From IMG/VR virus record IMGVR_UViG_3300034104_000205, positions 1-21,217 of that record: a stretch of 21,217 nucleotides of DNA; one strand, given 5' to 3'. Under the pieces are notes generated by a model that saw only the letters and a program-made list of their open reading frames with translations, had not been told where the DNA came from and did not search any database. A program made the translations under genes and the position numbers. Of the stretch, positions 14,332-21,217 are shown piece after piece. Source of the stretch: a virus. The first letter of the stretch is position 1. Each line of letters opens with the position of its first letter.

Positions 14332-16643
14332 GCAACATCAAGGTTGTCGTCCAAGACGGTAATAACGTCAATCTTCAGGTCACTCCCACGCCTGATGTAA
14401 GCGTCAGGCTTGACCGCAGCGTTTCCGGGGCTACAGGACCGACCGGGCCTTCGGGTACTGCCGGACCCACTGGGCCTTCAGGTACTGCCGGACCCACGGG
14501 TGCCACGGGCGCTCCCGGTCCTGCGGGTGGGCCTACTGGTCCCACGGGCGCTACGGGCAATACCGGCGCGATAGGCCCGACTGGCGATGCAGGTCCAACC
14601 GGTCCGACGGGCAGCGCAGGCGCGACAGGCCCAACCGGCGATATGGGGCCAACCGGCGCGACAGGCCCAACCGGTGCACAAGGCGGGCAAGGAACAATTG
14701 GCCCGACCGGTCCGCAGGGCGTTCAGGGCATCCAAGGCATTCAAGGCGATCATGGGCCTACCGGACCGCAAGGCCCGACCGGACCACAAGGTGTGGCAGG
14801 CCCGACCGGCGCGATTGGCCCAACCGGAGATATTGGACCTACTGGACCGACGGGTACACAGGGTGCTCAAGGCAATATCGGCCCGACCGGCCCGCAGGGA
14901 AACCAAGGCATTCAAGGTGACCACGGCCCAACAGGACCACAGGGCGTTACAGGCCCGACCGGAGCGCAGGGAAACGTAGGCGCAACCGGCCCAACTGGAG
15001 CTCAAGGGGACACTGGACCTACGGGACCGCAGGGCGTACAAGGTATTCAGGGTGACCAAGGCGTACCCGGACCGACCGGCCCGATTGGACCTACAGGTTC
15101 TCAAGGCAACGTAGGCCCGACTGGTCCTACAGGGGATGCCTCAACCGTTCCCGGACCCACTGGTCCAACAGGCCCGCAAGGTATCCAAGGCGACCACGGC
15201 CCGACCGGCCCTCAAGGTGTACAGGGCGATCAGGGCTTTGTTGGGCCTACCGGCCCTCAAGGCTCGACAGGCCCGACTGGCCCGCAGGGCAACCCCGGCG
15301 CGGGCGGTACTGTCGCGTATTGGGGATCGTTTTGGTCTACGCAGGATCAAGTCGCGGCGGCTCCCGATACGGCTTACTCAATCACACTCAACAACACCGA
15401 TCCTGATTCGAACGGGATTAGCGTTGTCTCAAACAGCCGCGTCACGTTCTCGCAGGCGGGAACCTACAGCTTGACGTTCTCAATTCAGTTCGTCAACACC
15501 GACACGCAAATTCACGATGTGAACGTGTGGCTGCGGAAGAACAACGCGGGAAGCTCGGGCGACATTCCCGATTCCGATACTCGTCTGAGTATTCAGCAGC
15601 GTCACGGCAACGTGGACGGGTATGGTCTGATGACTGTCAACTTCGTGCTGAAGTTGGCAACGGCAGACTACATCGAAATGATTTGGTCAACGACAAATAC
15701 GACCACATCAATTCAGACCGTCCCGCCGGGAACAACTCCGGTTTCACCGCAGATTCCCGGCGTTATCTTCACGGCCACCCAAGTCACCTACACGCAGAAT
15801 GGTCCGACTGGCGCTGCCGGTCCTACGGGTCCACAGGGATTTGTTGGTCCCACTGGTCCGCAAGGCCCACAAGGCATCCAAGGCACTCCCGGCGATACGG
15901 GCGCAACCGGCCCAACGGGAGCACAAGGAAACACCGGCCCGACCGGACCTACGGGTGATGCTTCTACCGTTCCCGGCCCGACTGGTCCTACCGGCCCGAC
16001 TGGCGCACAAGGGATTCAGGGCGATCACGGCCCAACCGGCCCCCAAGGCCCGCAAGGCATCCAAGGCGATCAGGGTCCACAAGGGAACACTGGGCCTACT
16101 GGGGCGCAGGGTGCTGTCGGCCCGACCGGGCCTACCGGGGCGCAAGGAATCCAAGGTGACACCGGCCCAACGGGACCGCAAGGACCGCAGGGCAATCAGG
16201 GCATCCAAGGCGACACCGGACCTACCGGACCCACGGGCGCACAAGGCATCCAAGGCATCGCAGGGCCAACCGGCCCCACCGGACCCACGGGCGCTATCGG
16301 ACCCACTGGGCCTACGGGCGCACAGGGCATTCAGGGCGACGCGGGACCGACCGGCCCTCAAGGCGTGCAGGGCATTCAGGGTGTTCCGGGCAATACCGGA
16401 CCCACCGGACCGACAGGAGATGCCTCAACCGTTCCGGGACCAACAGGCCCAACAGGTGCAATTGGCCCGACCGGTCCTGCCGGAAGCGGTGGCAGCGGTG
16501 GGCCTATCTTGGAAAACAACATCACGATCAGCAGCAACTACACGCTGACCGCAGGCAAAAATGGTTTTAGTGTCGGCCCTGTAACCGTGGCAACGGGTGT
16601 GTCGGTTACTGTGCCAAGTGGTCAACGATGGGTTGTGATCTGA
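14328..16643 (+). CDS. Collagen-like tail fibre protein with internal C1q-like domain
   Basis: The 771-aa protein has a 33-residue N-terminal piece, a long Gly-X-Y collagen segment from residue 34 to about 325 (mostly GPTGPTG, GPQG, GIQGDHG units), a globular beta domain (about 327-491, containing [28 protein letters not shown] and NVWLRKNN), then a second collagen segment (492 to about 725) and a short C-terminal beta cap ([17 protein letters not shown] to PSGQRWVVI). The middle domain has the jelly-roll feel of C1q/TNF trimerisation domains. It is likely a trimeric fibre, and probably binds the host or extends the reach of the tail. Three copies of a [14 protein letters not shown] unit interrupt the strict Gly-X-Y phase. 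ATGA overlap with the BppU-like gene. Confidence 0.88.
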   Translation: MSNIKVVVQDGNNVNLQVTPTPDVSVRLDRSVSGATGPTGPSGTAGPTGPSGTAGPTGATGAPGPAGGPTGPTGATGNTGAIGPTGDAGPTGPTGSAGATGPTGDMGPTGATGPTGAQGGQGTIGPTGPQGVQGIQGIQGDHGPTGPQGPTGPQGVAGPTGAIGPTGDIGPTGPTGTQGAQGNIGPTGPQGNQGIQGDHGPTGPQGVTGPTGAQGNVGATGPTGAQGDTGPTGPQGVQGIQGDQGVPGPTGPIGPTGSQGNVGPTGPTGDASTVPGPTGPTGPQGIQGDHGPTGPQGVQGDQGFVGPTGPQGSTGPTGPQGNPGAGGTVAYWGSFWSTQDQVAAAPDTAYSITLNNTDPDSNGISVVSNSRVTFSQAGTYSLTFSIQFVNTDTQIHDVNVWLRKNNAGSSGDIPDSDTRLSIQQRHGNVDGYGLMTVNFVLKLATADYIEMIWSTTNTTTSIQTVPPGTTPVSPQIPGVIFTATQVTYTQNGPTGAAGPTGPQGFVGPTGPQGPQGIQGTPGDTGATGPTGAQGNTGPTGPTGDASTVPGPTGPTGPTGAQGIQGDHGPTGPQGPQGIQGDQGPQGNTGPTGAQGAVGPTGPTGAQGIQGDTGPTGPQGPQGNQGIQGDTGPTGPTGAQGIQGIAGPTGPTGPTGAIGPTGPTGAQGIQGDAGPTGPQGVQGIQGVPGNTGPTGPTGDASTVPGPTGPTGAIGPTGPAGSGGSGGPILENNITISSNYTLTAGKNGFSVGPVTVATGVSVTVPSGQRWVVI
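15135..16438 (+). repeat. Three dispersed 20-bp repeats in the collagen gene
   Basis: Near-identical 20-base stretches encoding GDASTVPG lie at 15135-15154, 15957-15976 and 16419-16438 (first and third differ at one position, the second at about three). They are embedded in highly repetitive Gly-Pro-Thr coding DNA and could serve as recombination points. Confidence 0.75.
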
Positions 16644-16651
16644 GGTAAGAC

Positions 16652-17806
16652 ATGGCAATCACCATAAACGGCGGCTCAGGCAACAACTCCATCAGCGGCA
16701 CTTCAGCCGGTGCGAGTGTTGATAGCACTGGTGCCGTGACTATTCCTGTTGGCACGACTGCTCAACGCCCTGCAAGCCCGACTGCGGGGATGATTCGTCA
16801 AAACTCAACCACCGGATTGCCGGAATGGTGGGATTCTTTGGGCAATCAATGGGTGATATTTAGCACCCTTCCTTCATACTCCGCAGCGGTGCTTTTAATT
16901 GGTGGCGGCGCGGGCGGCGGTGGTGGAACTGGAGCCGGTGGCGGTGGTGCCGGAGGACTTTTATATTACGGCAGCGAAACCCCAAAAACCCCTAATGGAA
17001 GTGCGTTGTCATTTACCCCCGGAACTTCATATTCAATCGTTATTGGTGGTGGCGGCGCAGGCATTAGCGGTTCGGGAGCATCAAATTCGGGGTCAAATTC
17101 AACACTTACTGCGTTTTCGTTAACTTCAATTGGCGGTGGATACGCTACATCAGGCAACAATACTGCTCCGGGTGGTGGTGGTGGCTCAGGAGGTGGTGCA
17201 ACTGGTAATAGCGGCGGCACCGGACCCGGTGGTGGCGGTGGTGCCGGTACGGTTGGACAAGGAAATGCCGGTGGCAATGGTTATCATATTGGTGGCGTAA
17301 AAGTTGACGGTGGCGGTGGTGGTGGCGCGGGCGCGGTTGGAACTAGTGCCGATAACCTATCTTTTCCAAATGGTGTTTATCCGAATGGGGGAGTCGGGCT
17401 TGCATATTCCATAACAGGCACATCAGTCTTTTTTGCGGGCGGTGGCGGCGGCGGTGGTCACTTTGATGGTTCTAAAGCTGGAAATGGTGGCAACGGCGGC
17501 GGTGGCGGCGGTGGTGGAAATAATAATAACGGCACTGGCGGTTCAGGATTGAATTCCGGTGGTAATGGAACCACTGCATCAACCAATGCGCTAGGTGGAA
17601 ATGGCGGCGCAAATACTGGCGGCGGTGCCGGAGGTGGTGGCGGCACAACATCCGGCACGGGCGGCAATGGCGGTTCGGGTGTTTGCATCATTTCTTATGC
17701 AAGCCCTACGCAACGCGGAACCGGCGGCACCGTTACTTCGTACACCAGTGGCGGCACAACCTACTGGGTTCACAGATTTAATTCATCGGGGACATTCACA
17801 GCATGA
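16652..17806 (+). CDS. Glycine-rich tail adhesin/fibre protein 1
   Basis: The 384-aa protein begins with a short phage tail module (INGGSGNNSISGTSAGASVD, then VGTTAQRPASPTAGMIRQNS and PEWWDSLGNQW) seen at the start of many fibre proteins. The central two thirds are dense glycine runs (GGGAGGGGGTGAGGGGAGGL and similar, residues about 88-340), ending in SGVCIISYASPTQRGTGG and a conserved SGGTTYWVHRFNSSGTFTA. Such polyglycine-rich segments are known to pack as polyglycine-II sandwiches in the receptor-binding gp38 adhesin of phage S16, so a receptor-binding tip is a reasonable inference. GAGGT lies six bases before the ATG. It is the first of three paralogues in tandem. Confidence 0.8.
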   Translation: MAITINGGSGNNSISGTSAGASVDSTGAVTIPVGTTAQRPASPTAGMIRQNSTTGLPEWWDSLGNQWVIFSTLPSYSAAVLLIGGGAGGGGGTGAGGGGAGGLLYYGSETPKTPNGSALSFTPGTSYSIVIGGGGAGISGSGASNSGSNSTLTAFSLTSIGGGYATSGNNTAPGGGGGSGGGATGNSGGTGPGGGGGAGTVGQGNAGGNGYHIGGVKVDGGGGGGAGAVGTSADNLSFPNGVYPNGGVGLAYSITGTSVFFAGGGGGGGHFDGSKAGNGGNGGGGGGGGNNNNGTGGSGLNSGGNGTTASTNALGGNGGANTGGGAGGGGGTTSGTGGNGGSGVCIISYASPTQRGTGGTVTSYTSGGTTYWVHRFNSSGTFTA

Positions 17807-18924
17807 GTGAAATCCGCGCAGGCACTACGACCACCACTGCACTGGTCACAACCGGCGATACGACCGGGAATCTTGTGCTGACCCCGGATTCGGGTTTCGC
17901 TCAGGTAAACGCAACTGGTGCATTGGGCATTCCGGTTGGGACTACAGCGCAACGACCGGCAAGCCCGACTGCGGGCATGATTCGTCAAAACAGCACAACG
18001 GGACAACCTGAGTGGTGGAGTCCTTTGAGTAATGCGTGGGTTGCATTTAACGCAACACCCACATACCAAGTTTCATACCTAATTATTGCGGGTGGCGCAT
18101 CAGGCGGGGCAGTTTGTGGCGGCGGTGGTGGCGCGGGAGGATTACTTGCTAATACTTCTACGGTAAATCCGCTTACTGCATATCCTATTGTAGTCGGTGC
18201 CGGGGGCGCCGCTGTCACTGTTACAAATGTTCCAACTGGATCAAAAGGCAACAACGGGTCAAATTCTTCCTTTAACTCAAATACTGCAATAGGTGGTGGC
18301 GCCGGTGGCGCATATTCGGGTTCATCTAATCCATCACAAAATAATGGTACTGCCGGTGGTTCAGGCGGCGGTGGTGCAGGAACTGAGGGTACTGGTTTTT
18401 ATCCCGGTGGCGCAGGGACTTCGGGCCAAGGAAACACTGGAGGCAGTGGTTACATGGTCCAAGGCGAATGGCTTGTTGGGGGCGGCGGTGGTGGCGCAGG
18501 CAGTGTTGGTGCAAATGCCTCAACTGGTGGCGTGCCGGGTAATGGCGGCAATGGAACGTCCTCAAGTATTACTGGCTCTTCTGTAACTTATGCCGGTGGC
18601 GGCGGTGGCGGTGGTCATGTATCAAGTCCTGCGGGTGCAAGCTCATTTGGATCGGGTGGTACAGGTGGAGGTGGTAGAGGAGGCTCCGGTACTGTTACCA
18701 ATGGCACATCAGCAACCGTCAATACTGGCAGCGGCGGCGGTGCGGCCGGTTATCCCGCGCCCGGCTTGACTTATATTTCCGGCGCGGGCGGCTCGGGGGT
18801 TGTCATCATTTCTTACGCCAGTCCTACTCAAATAGGCACAGGCGGCACAGTAACTTCCTACACCTCCGGTGGCACTACCTACTGGGTTCACACCTTCACC
18901 TCTAGCGGAACCTTCACGGCCTAA
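17803..18924 (+). CDS. Glycine-rich tail adhesin/fibre protein 2
   Basis: The 373-aa paralogue starts in an ATGA overlap with the previous gene. The N-terminal module differs at first (IRAGTTTTTALVTTGDTTG, LTPDSGFAQVNATGALGIP) and then shares VGTTAQRPASPTAGMIRQNS and PEWWSPLSNAWV almost exactly with copy 1. The glycine-rich centre (about residues 100-335) has a different pattern of insertions, including YMVQGEWLVGGGGGGAGSVG. The end (VVIISYASPTQIGTGGTVTS, SGGTTYWVHTFTSSGTFTA) again matches copy 1. The conserved ends and variable middle point to a shared mount with different binding surfaces. A polyglycine adhesin role is inference. Confidence 0.8.
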   Translation: MSEIRAGTTTTTALVTTGDTTGNLVLTPDSGFAQVNATGALGIPVGTTAQRPASPTAGMIRQNSTTGQPEWWSPLSNAWVAFNATPTYQVSYLIIAGGASGGAVCGGGGGAGGLLANTSTVNPLTAYPIVVGAGGAAVTVTNVPTGSKGNNGSNSSFNSNTAIGGGAGGAYSGSSNPSQNNGTAGGSGGGGAGTEGTGFYPGGAGTSGQGNTGGSGYMVQGEWLVGGGGGGAGSVGANASTGGVPGNGGNGTSSSITGSSVTYAGGGGGGGHVSSPAGASSFGSGGTGGGGRGGSGTVTNGTSATVNTGSGGGAAGYPAPGLTYISGAGGSGVVIISYASPTQIGTGGTVTSYTSGGTTYWVHTFTSSGTFTA

Positions 18925-18936
18925 AAGGACAACAAG

Positions 18937-19995
18937 ATGCCATCAATCATCAAAGCAGACGACGGCGCTGTTTCCGGCATTTCAGGTATCACAAGCACTG
19001 CTGACACTAGCGGCATTCTTGAGTTGACTGCCACGAACAACATAGTTCGTCAGAATGTGACTGGAGCATCTGGTCTTGCTGTTGGTACTACAGCACAACG
19101 ACCTGCGTTGCCTTCTAATGGGGATACTCGCTATAACACTTCCACAAATGTAATGGAGGTTTACATCCTCGGAGCTTGGTTAACGCTAGCTACTCTCAAC
19201 TATTCTCTTGATTATCTTGTGGTTGCTGGCGGTGGCGGTTCTTCTGCTGGCGGTGGCGGGGCTGGTGGATATATTGTCGGTTCAATTAGTAATGTTTCTT
19301 CAGGGACTGCCTATTCAATCACTGTGGGTGCTGGCGGCGCCGGATCAACGAACACAAGTAACGGTGGTGCAAACGGTACTAATGGCTCTAATTCAACCGG
19401 CTTCTCTCAAACGGCTACAGGCGGCGGCGGGGGAGGTAAATGGAATAATCCGGGATCAAGTGGTGGTTCTGGTGGCGGCGCTGGAAATCGAGGTAGTAGT
19501 TCTGGGGGTTCTGGAACAGCAGGGCAAGGAAATGCTGGTGGAGCTTGTGGCGGCGAGGATATATCCGATGCTGGCGGTGGCGGTGGCGGCGCGGGTGCGG
19601 CAGGGCAAACAGGATCAAATGGAAATGCTCGCGGCGGCAATGGTGGTGCAGGGTTGAACTGGCAATCTCTTGGGACTTTTTATGCCGGTGGCGGTGGCGG
19701 CGGTGGTAGAAATCCCGGAGCAGCTAATTTATCTTCCGGTGGAGCAGGCGGGGGAGGCACCGGCGGCAATGGCACAAACGGGACGGCGACTGCCGGAACT
19801 GCCAATACAGGAGGAGGAGGTGGTGGTAGTGGCTATCAGGAATCTGGTGACAACTATTGGAATGGAACCAATGGCGGTTCTGGAATTGTGATTGTTCGTT
19901 ATCTCGGGACTCAACGCGGCACAGGCGGCACCGTTACCACTACAGGTGGTTACACCTATCACACCTTCACTTCTTCCGGCACATTCACTGCATAA
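18937..19995 (+). CDS. Glycine-rich tail adhesin/fibre protein 3
   Basis: The 352-aa third paralogue follows after 12 bases with AAGGA before its ATG. The N-terminus (IKADDGAVSGISGITSTADT) is like the opening of copy 2 in layout, and GLAVGTTAQRPALPSNGDTR replaces the TAGMIRQNS version. The glycine-rich core (about residues 97-320) includes GGGGGGKWNNPGSSGGSGGG and a Cys-containing GNAGGACGGEDISDAGGGGG. The end IVIVRYLGTQRGTGGTVTTT and HTFTSSGTFTA is a variant of the same C-terminal motif. It is the most divergent of the three and its codons look richer in A/T at the third position. Likely another adhesin or fibre tip subunit. Confidence 0.78.
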   Translation: MPSIIKADDGAVSGISGITSTADTSGILELTATNNIVRQNVTGASGLAVGTTAQRPALPSNGDTRYNTSTNVMEVYILGAWLTLATLNYSLDYLVVAGGGGSSAGGGGAGGYIVGSISNVSSGTAYSITVGAGGAGSTNTSNGGANGTNGSNSTGFSQTATGGGGGGKWNNPGSSGGSGGGAGNRGSSSGGSGTAGQGNAGGACGGEDISDAGGGGGGAGAAGQTGSNGNARGGNGGAGLNWQSLGTFYAGGGGGGGRNPGAANLSSGGAGGGGTGGNGTNGTATAGTANTGGGGGGSGYQESGDNYWNGTNGGSGIVIVRYLGTQRGTGGTVTTTGGYTYHTFTSSGTFTA

Positions 19996-20008
19996 CAGGA
20001 GCAGACAA

Positions 20009-20389
20009 ATGGGACATTTCGCAAAAGTTGTTGACGGCAAGGTCACTCAAATCATCGTGGCAGAGCCTGAGTTTTTCCAAACCTTCGTGGACTCAAGCCC
20101 CGGCGAGTGGCTGCAAACCTCTTATAACACCCGTGGCGGTGTTCACTACAACCCCGAAACCGGCGAACCGTCTGCGGATCAGTCAAAGGCTTTGCGGAAG
20201 AACTACGCAGGCATGGGCTATTCGTATGATCGTCAGCGTGATGCGTTTATCGCTCCGCAGCCTTTTGCGTCTTGGGTTTTGGATGAAGCCACTTGTTTGT
20301 GGAATGCGCCCGTGCCCTATCCCGCCGATGGCAAGCGATATGCATGGGATGAAGCCACAACTTCTTGGGTTGAATTCGTGGGCGCATAA
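20009..20389 (+). CDS. Conserved phage protein of unknown function (MGHFAKV-type)
   Basis: The 126-aa protein starts at ATG 20009 with AGGAG at 19997-20001. An upstream in-frame ATG at 19892 lies inside the preceding gene and is not credible. It has an N-terminal strand pair GHFAKVVDGKVTQIIVAEPE, a middle WLQTSYNTRGGVHYNPETGE and NYAGMGYSYDRQRDAFIAPQ, and a C-terminal ATCLWNAPVPYPADGKRYAW segment. I recognise this overall arrangement from many environmental phage genomes, where it is unassigned. It always appears compact and aromatic-rich, as in small structural or fibre assembly proteins. Its place just after three adhesins makes a fibre-associated or assembly role possible. No enzyme motif is visible. 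Confidence 0.75.
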   Translation: MGHFAKVVDGKVTQIIVAEPEFFQTFVDSSPGEWLQTSYNTRGGVHYNPETGEPSADQSKALRKNYAGMGYSYDRQRDAFIAPQPFASWVLDEATCLWNAPVPYPADGKRYAWDEATTSWVEFVGA

Positions 20390-20394
20390 CCATC

Positions 20395-20616
20395 ATGGAA
20401 TCGCAAGTTTTCATCAATTCTATTTTTGGTGTGGCCGCATTCCTTGGTGGATGGGTGCTTAACAACATCACGCGCACAATCAATCGGATTGATAAAGACT
20501 TGCGTGAGATGCCGCACATCTACGTCACGAAGGACACTTACCACCGCGACATAGACGAACTGAAGGACATCTGTAGGCAAATCTTTGCCAAGCTAGATCA
20601 CAAAGCAGATAAGTGA
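20395..20616 (+). CDS. Small membrane-anchored protein with coiled coil
   Basis: The 73-aa protein has one hydrophobic helix near the N-terminus (about residues 7-24, FINSIFGVAAFLGGWVL), followed by a charged helical tail (TRTINRIDKDLREMP and HRDIDELKDICRQIFAKLD) likely to form a coiled coil. It lies five bases after the preceding stop and overlaps the next start as TGATG. Phages often carry such a protein near holin/lysis genes. It could be a holin-like or spanin-like accessory, but no signature settles it. Confidence 0.72.
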   Translation: MESQVFINSIFGVAAFLGGWVLNNITRTINRIDKDLREMPHIYVTKDTYHRDIDELKDICRQIFAKLDHKADK

Positions 20617-21110
20617 TGGAACCGATAACCGGCATTCTTGCGGCAGTCTCAGCAGCGAATGCCGCCTTCGGTGCAGTCAAGAAACTTGTTGCCACTGGGC
20701 GCGAGATTCAGGACGTTGCCGGTCAGATCGGCAAATGGTACGGGGCGTTTGGTGATTTCAATCGCCTCGCCAACGAGAAGGCCAACAAGAAGCCTTCGGT
20801 CTTCAAACGGCTGCTGCATGACGACAGCATTGAGAACGAAGCCTTGCAGATCACGATGCACAAGCAGGCACTGATCAAGCAGGAGTACGAACTAAAGATT
20901 CTGATCGTCGCTCACTACGGTGAGAACGTCTACAACGAGATGATCATGGAGCGCATCCGGCTGAAGAAGGAGCGCGAGAAGAAGGAGCGTGAGCATCGCC
21001 TTCGGCAGCAGGAATTCATGCTCAACGCCAAGTACGGGGCAGCAATTGCTTTCGTGGCAGTCGCCCTGATTGCGGTTGGCTACTACTTAATCGACAAGGT
21101 ACAGCAATGA
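20616..21110 (+). CDS. Helical protein with C-terminal membrane anchor
   Basis: The start is taken as ATG 20616 (TGATG overlap with the previous stop). GTG 20613 is the alternative with one more residue. The 164-aa product has an Ala-rich N-terminal helix (ITGILAAVSAANAAFGAVKK), a long charged helical middle (ERIRLKKEREKKEREHRLRQ) and one C-terminal membrane helix (AAIAFVAVALIAVGYYLI) near residues 140-157 with a short basic-neutral end. No enzyme motif is seen. This topology, cytoplasmic coiled coil with a tail anchor, suits a membrane-associated phage protein in the lysis region, but its function is unknown to me. ATGA overlap with the next gene. Confidence 0.75.
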   Translation: MEPITGILAAVSAANAAFGAVKKLVATGREIQDVAGQIGKWYGAFGDFNRLANEKANKKPSVFKRLLHDDSIENEALQITMHKQALIKQEYELKILIVAHYGENVYNEMIMERIRLKKEREKKEREHRLRQQEFMLNAKYGAAIAFVAVALIAVGYYLIDKVQQ

Positions 21111-21217
21111 GTTTCAGGAAGCCGCCGGATGGCGCAAGCCGGTCAGAGAGGGAAGCCCATGTCAAGGCTCTTGCTGCGGTTTCTATTAGCCTGCTTGCTC
21201 TACTCCTTGCTGTTACA
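21107..21217 (+). CDS. Partial membrane protein, holin or spanin candidate (cut at window end)
   Basis: The first 37 residues are visible: a basic/charged start (MSFRKPPDGASRSEREAHVK) followed by a hydrophobic segment ALAAVSISLLALLLAVT that runs to the window end. It starts in an ATGA overlap with the preceding gene. A single N-terminal membrane helix after a charged leader fits an inner-membrane spanin, a class of holin, or another signal-anchored phage protein. The rest of the gene is needed to decide. Confidence 0.6.
   Translation, partial: MSFRKPPDGASRSEREAHVKALAAVSISLLALLLAVT

Noticed and set aside
14478-16361. Long minus-strand and alternate plus-strand frames inside the collagen gene
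   Set aside because: They arise from the repetitive Gly-Pro-Thr coding sequence and carry monotonous low-complexity translations with no family signature.
19892-20008. Upstream ATG extending the MGHFAKV-type protein
   Set aside because: The extension lies entirely inside the third adhesin gene and has no ribosome site, while ATG 20009 has AGGAG at the right distance.
21159-21217. Nested frame MSRLLLRFLLACLLYSLLL with a lipobox-like LLAC, as an embedded outer spanin
   Set aside because: Hydrophobic segments commonly appear in the shifted frame of a membrane helix. After Cys the sequence stays hydrophobic, and the window ends too soon to judge.

Overview
The window is a single-strand (+), tightly packed block of late genes from a tailed bacteriophage or prophage. 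The order is capsid, head-tail connectors, tail tube, tail assembly chaperones with a frameshift, tape measure, tail tip, fibres and adhesins, then small membrane proteins. The long non-contractile-tail layout (lambda-like G/GT frameshift followed by a tape measure and a J-like tip, with no sheath gene) indicates a siphovirus. Rich GC codon use and Shine-Dalgarno sites of the AAGGA/GGAG type fit a proteobacterial host. The fibre set (collagen-like, glycine-rich and a conserved MGHFAKV-type protein) resembles uncultured aquatic phages. That ecological guess is inference.

Head region (1-4109): the end of a gene that is probably the prohead protease is followed by two paralogous HK97-fold capsid proteins. 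The first (447 aa) has a long N-terminal scaffold-like coiled coil. The second (about 342 aa) is a shorter copy lacking it. A strong UUCG-hairpin terminator lies between them. A gp6-like connector, a head-closure protein and a tail terminator come next.

Tail shaft region (4149-8251): tail tube, a small unknown gene, an HK97-gp10-family protein in an unusual position after the tube gene, the chaperone pair, and a 652-aa tape measure. The chaperones (G and its extension) are joined by a perfect GGGAAAC slippery site one base before the G stop. A 12-bp stem begins 6 nt further on, and its loop can also pair downstream as a pseudoknot.

Tail tip and fibres (8252-19995): two minor tail/hub proteins, a GNAT acetyltransferase where a peptidase is often found, and a 1238-aa J-like tip protein ending in an intact S74 self-cleaving chaperone. 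A structured 5' region lies before a BppU-like baseplate/fibre protein whose start codon is unclear. Then come a 771-aa collagen-like fibre and three tandem glycine-rich adhesin paralogues that keep the same ends but differ in their centres.

End region (20009-21217): a conserved phage protein of unknown function, then three small genes with membrane segments (the last cut by the window edge). They probably begin the lysis/membrane module. No RNA genes, integrases, CRISPR arrays or insertion sequences were seen. There is no gene-free stretch longer than about 130 bases.
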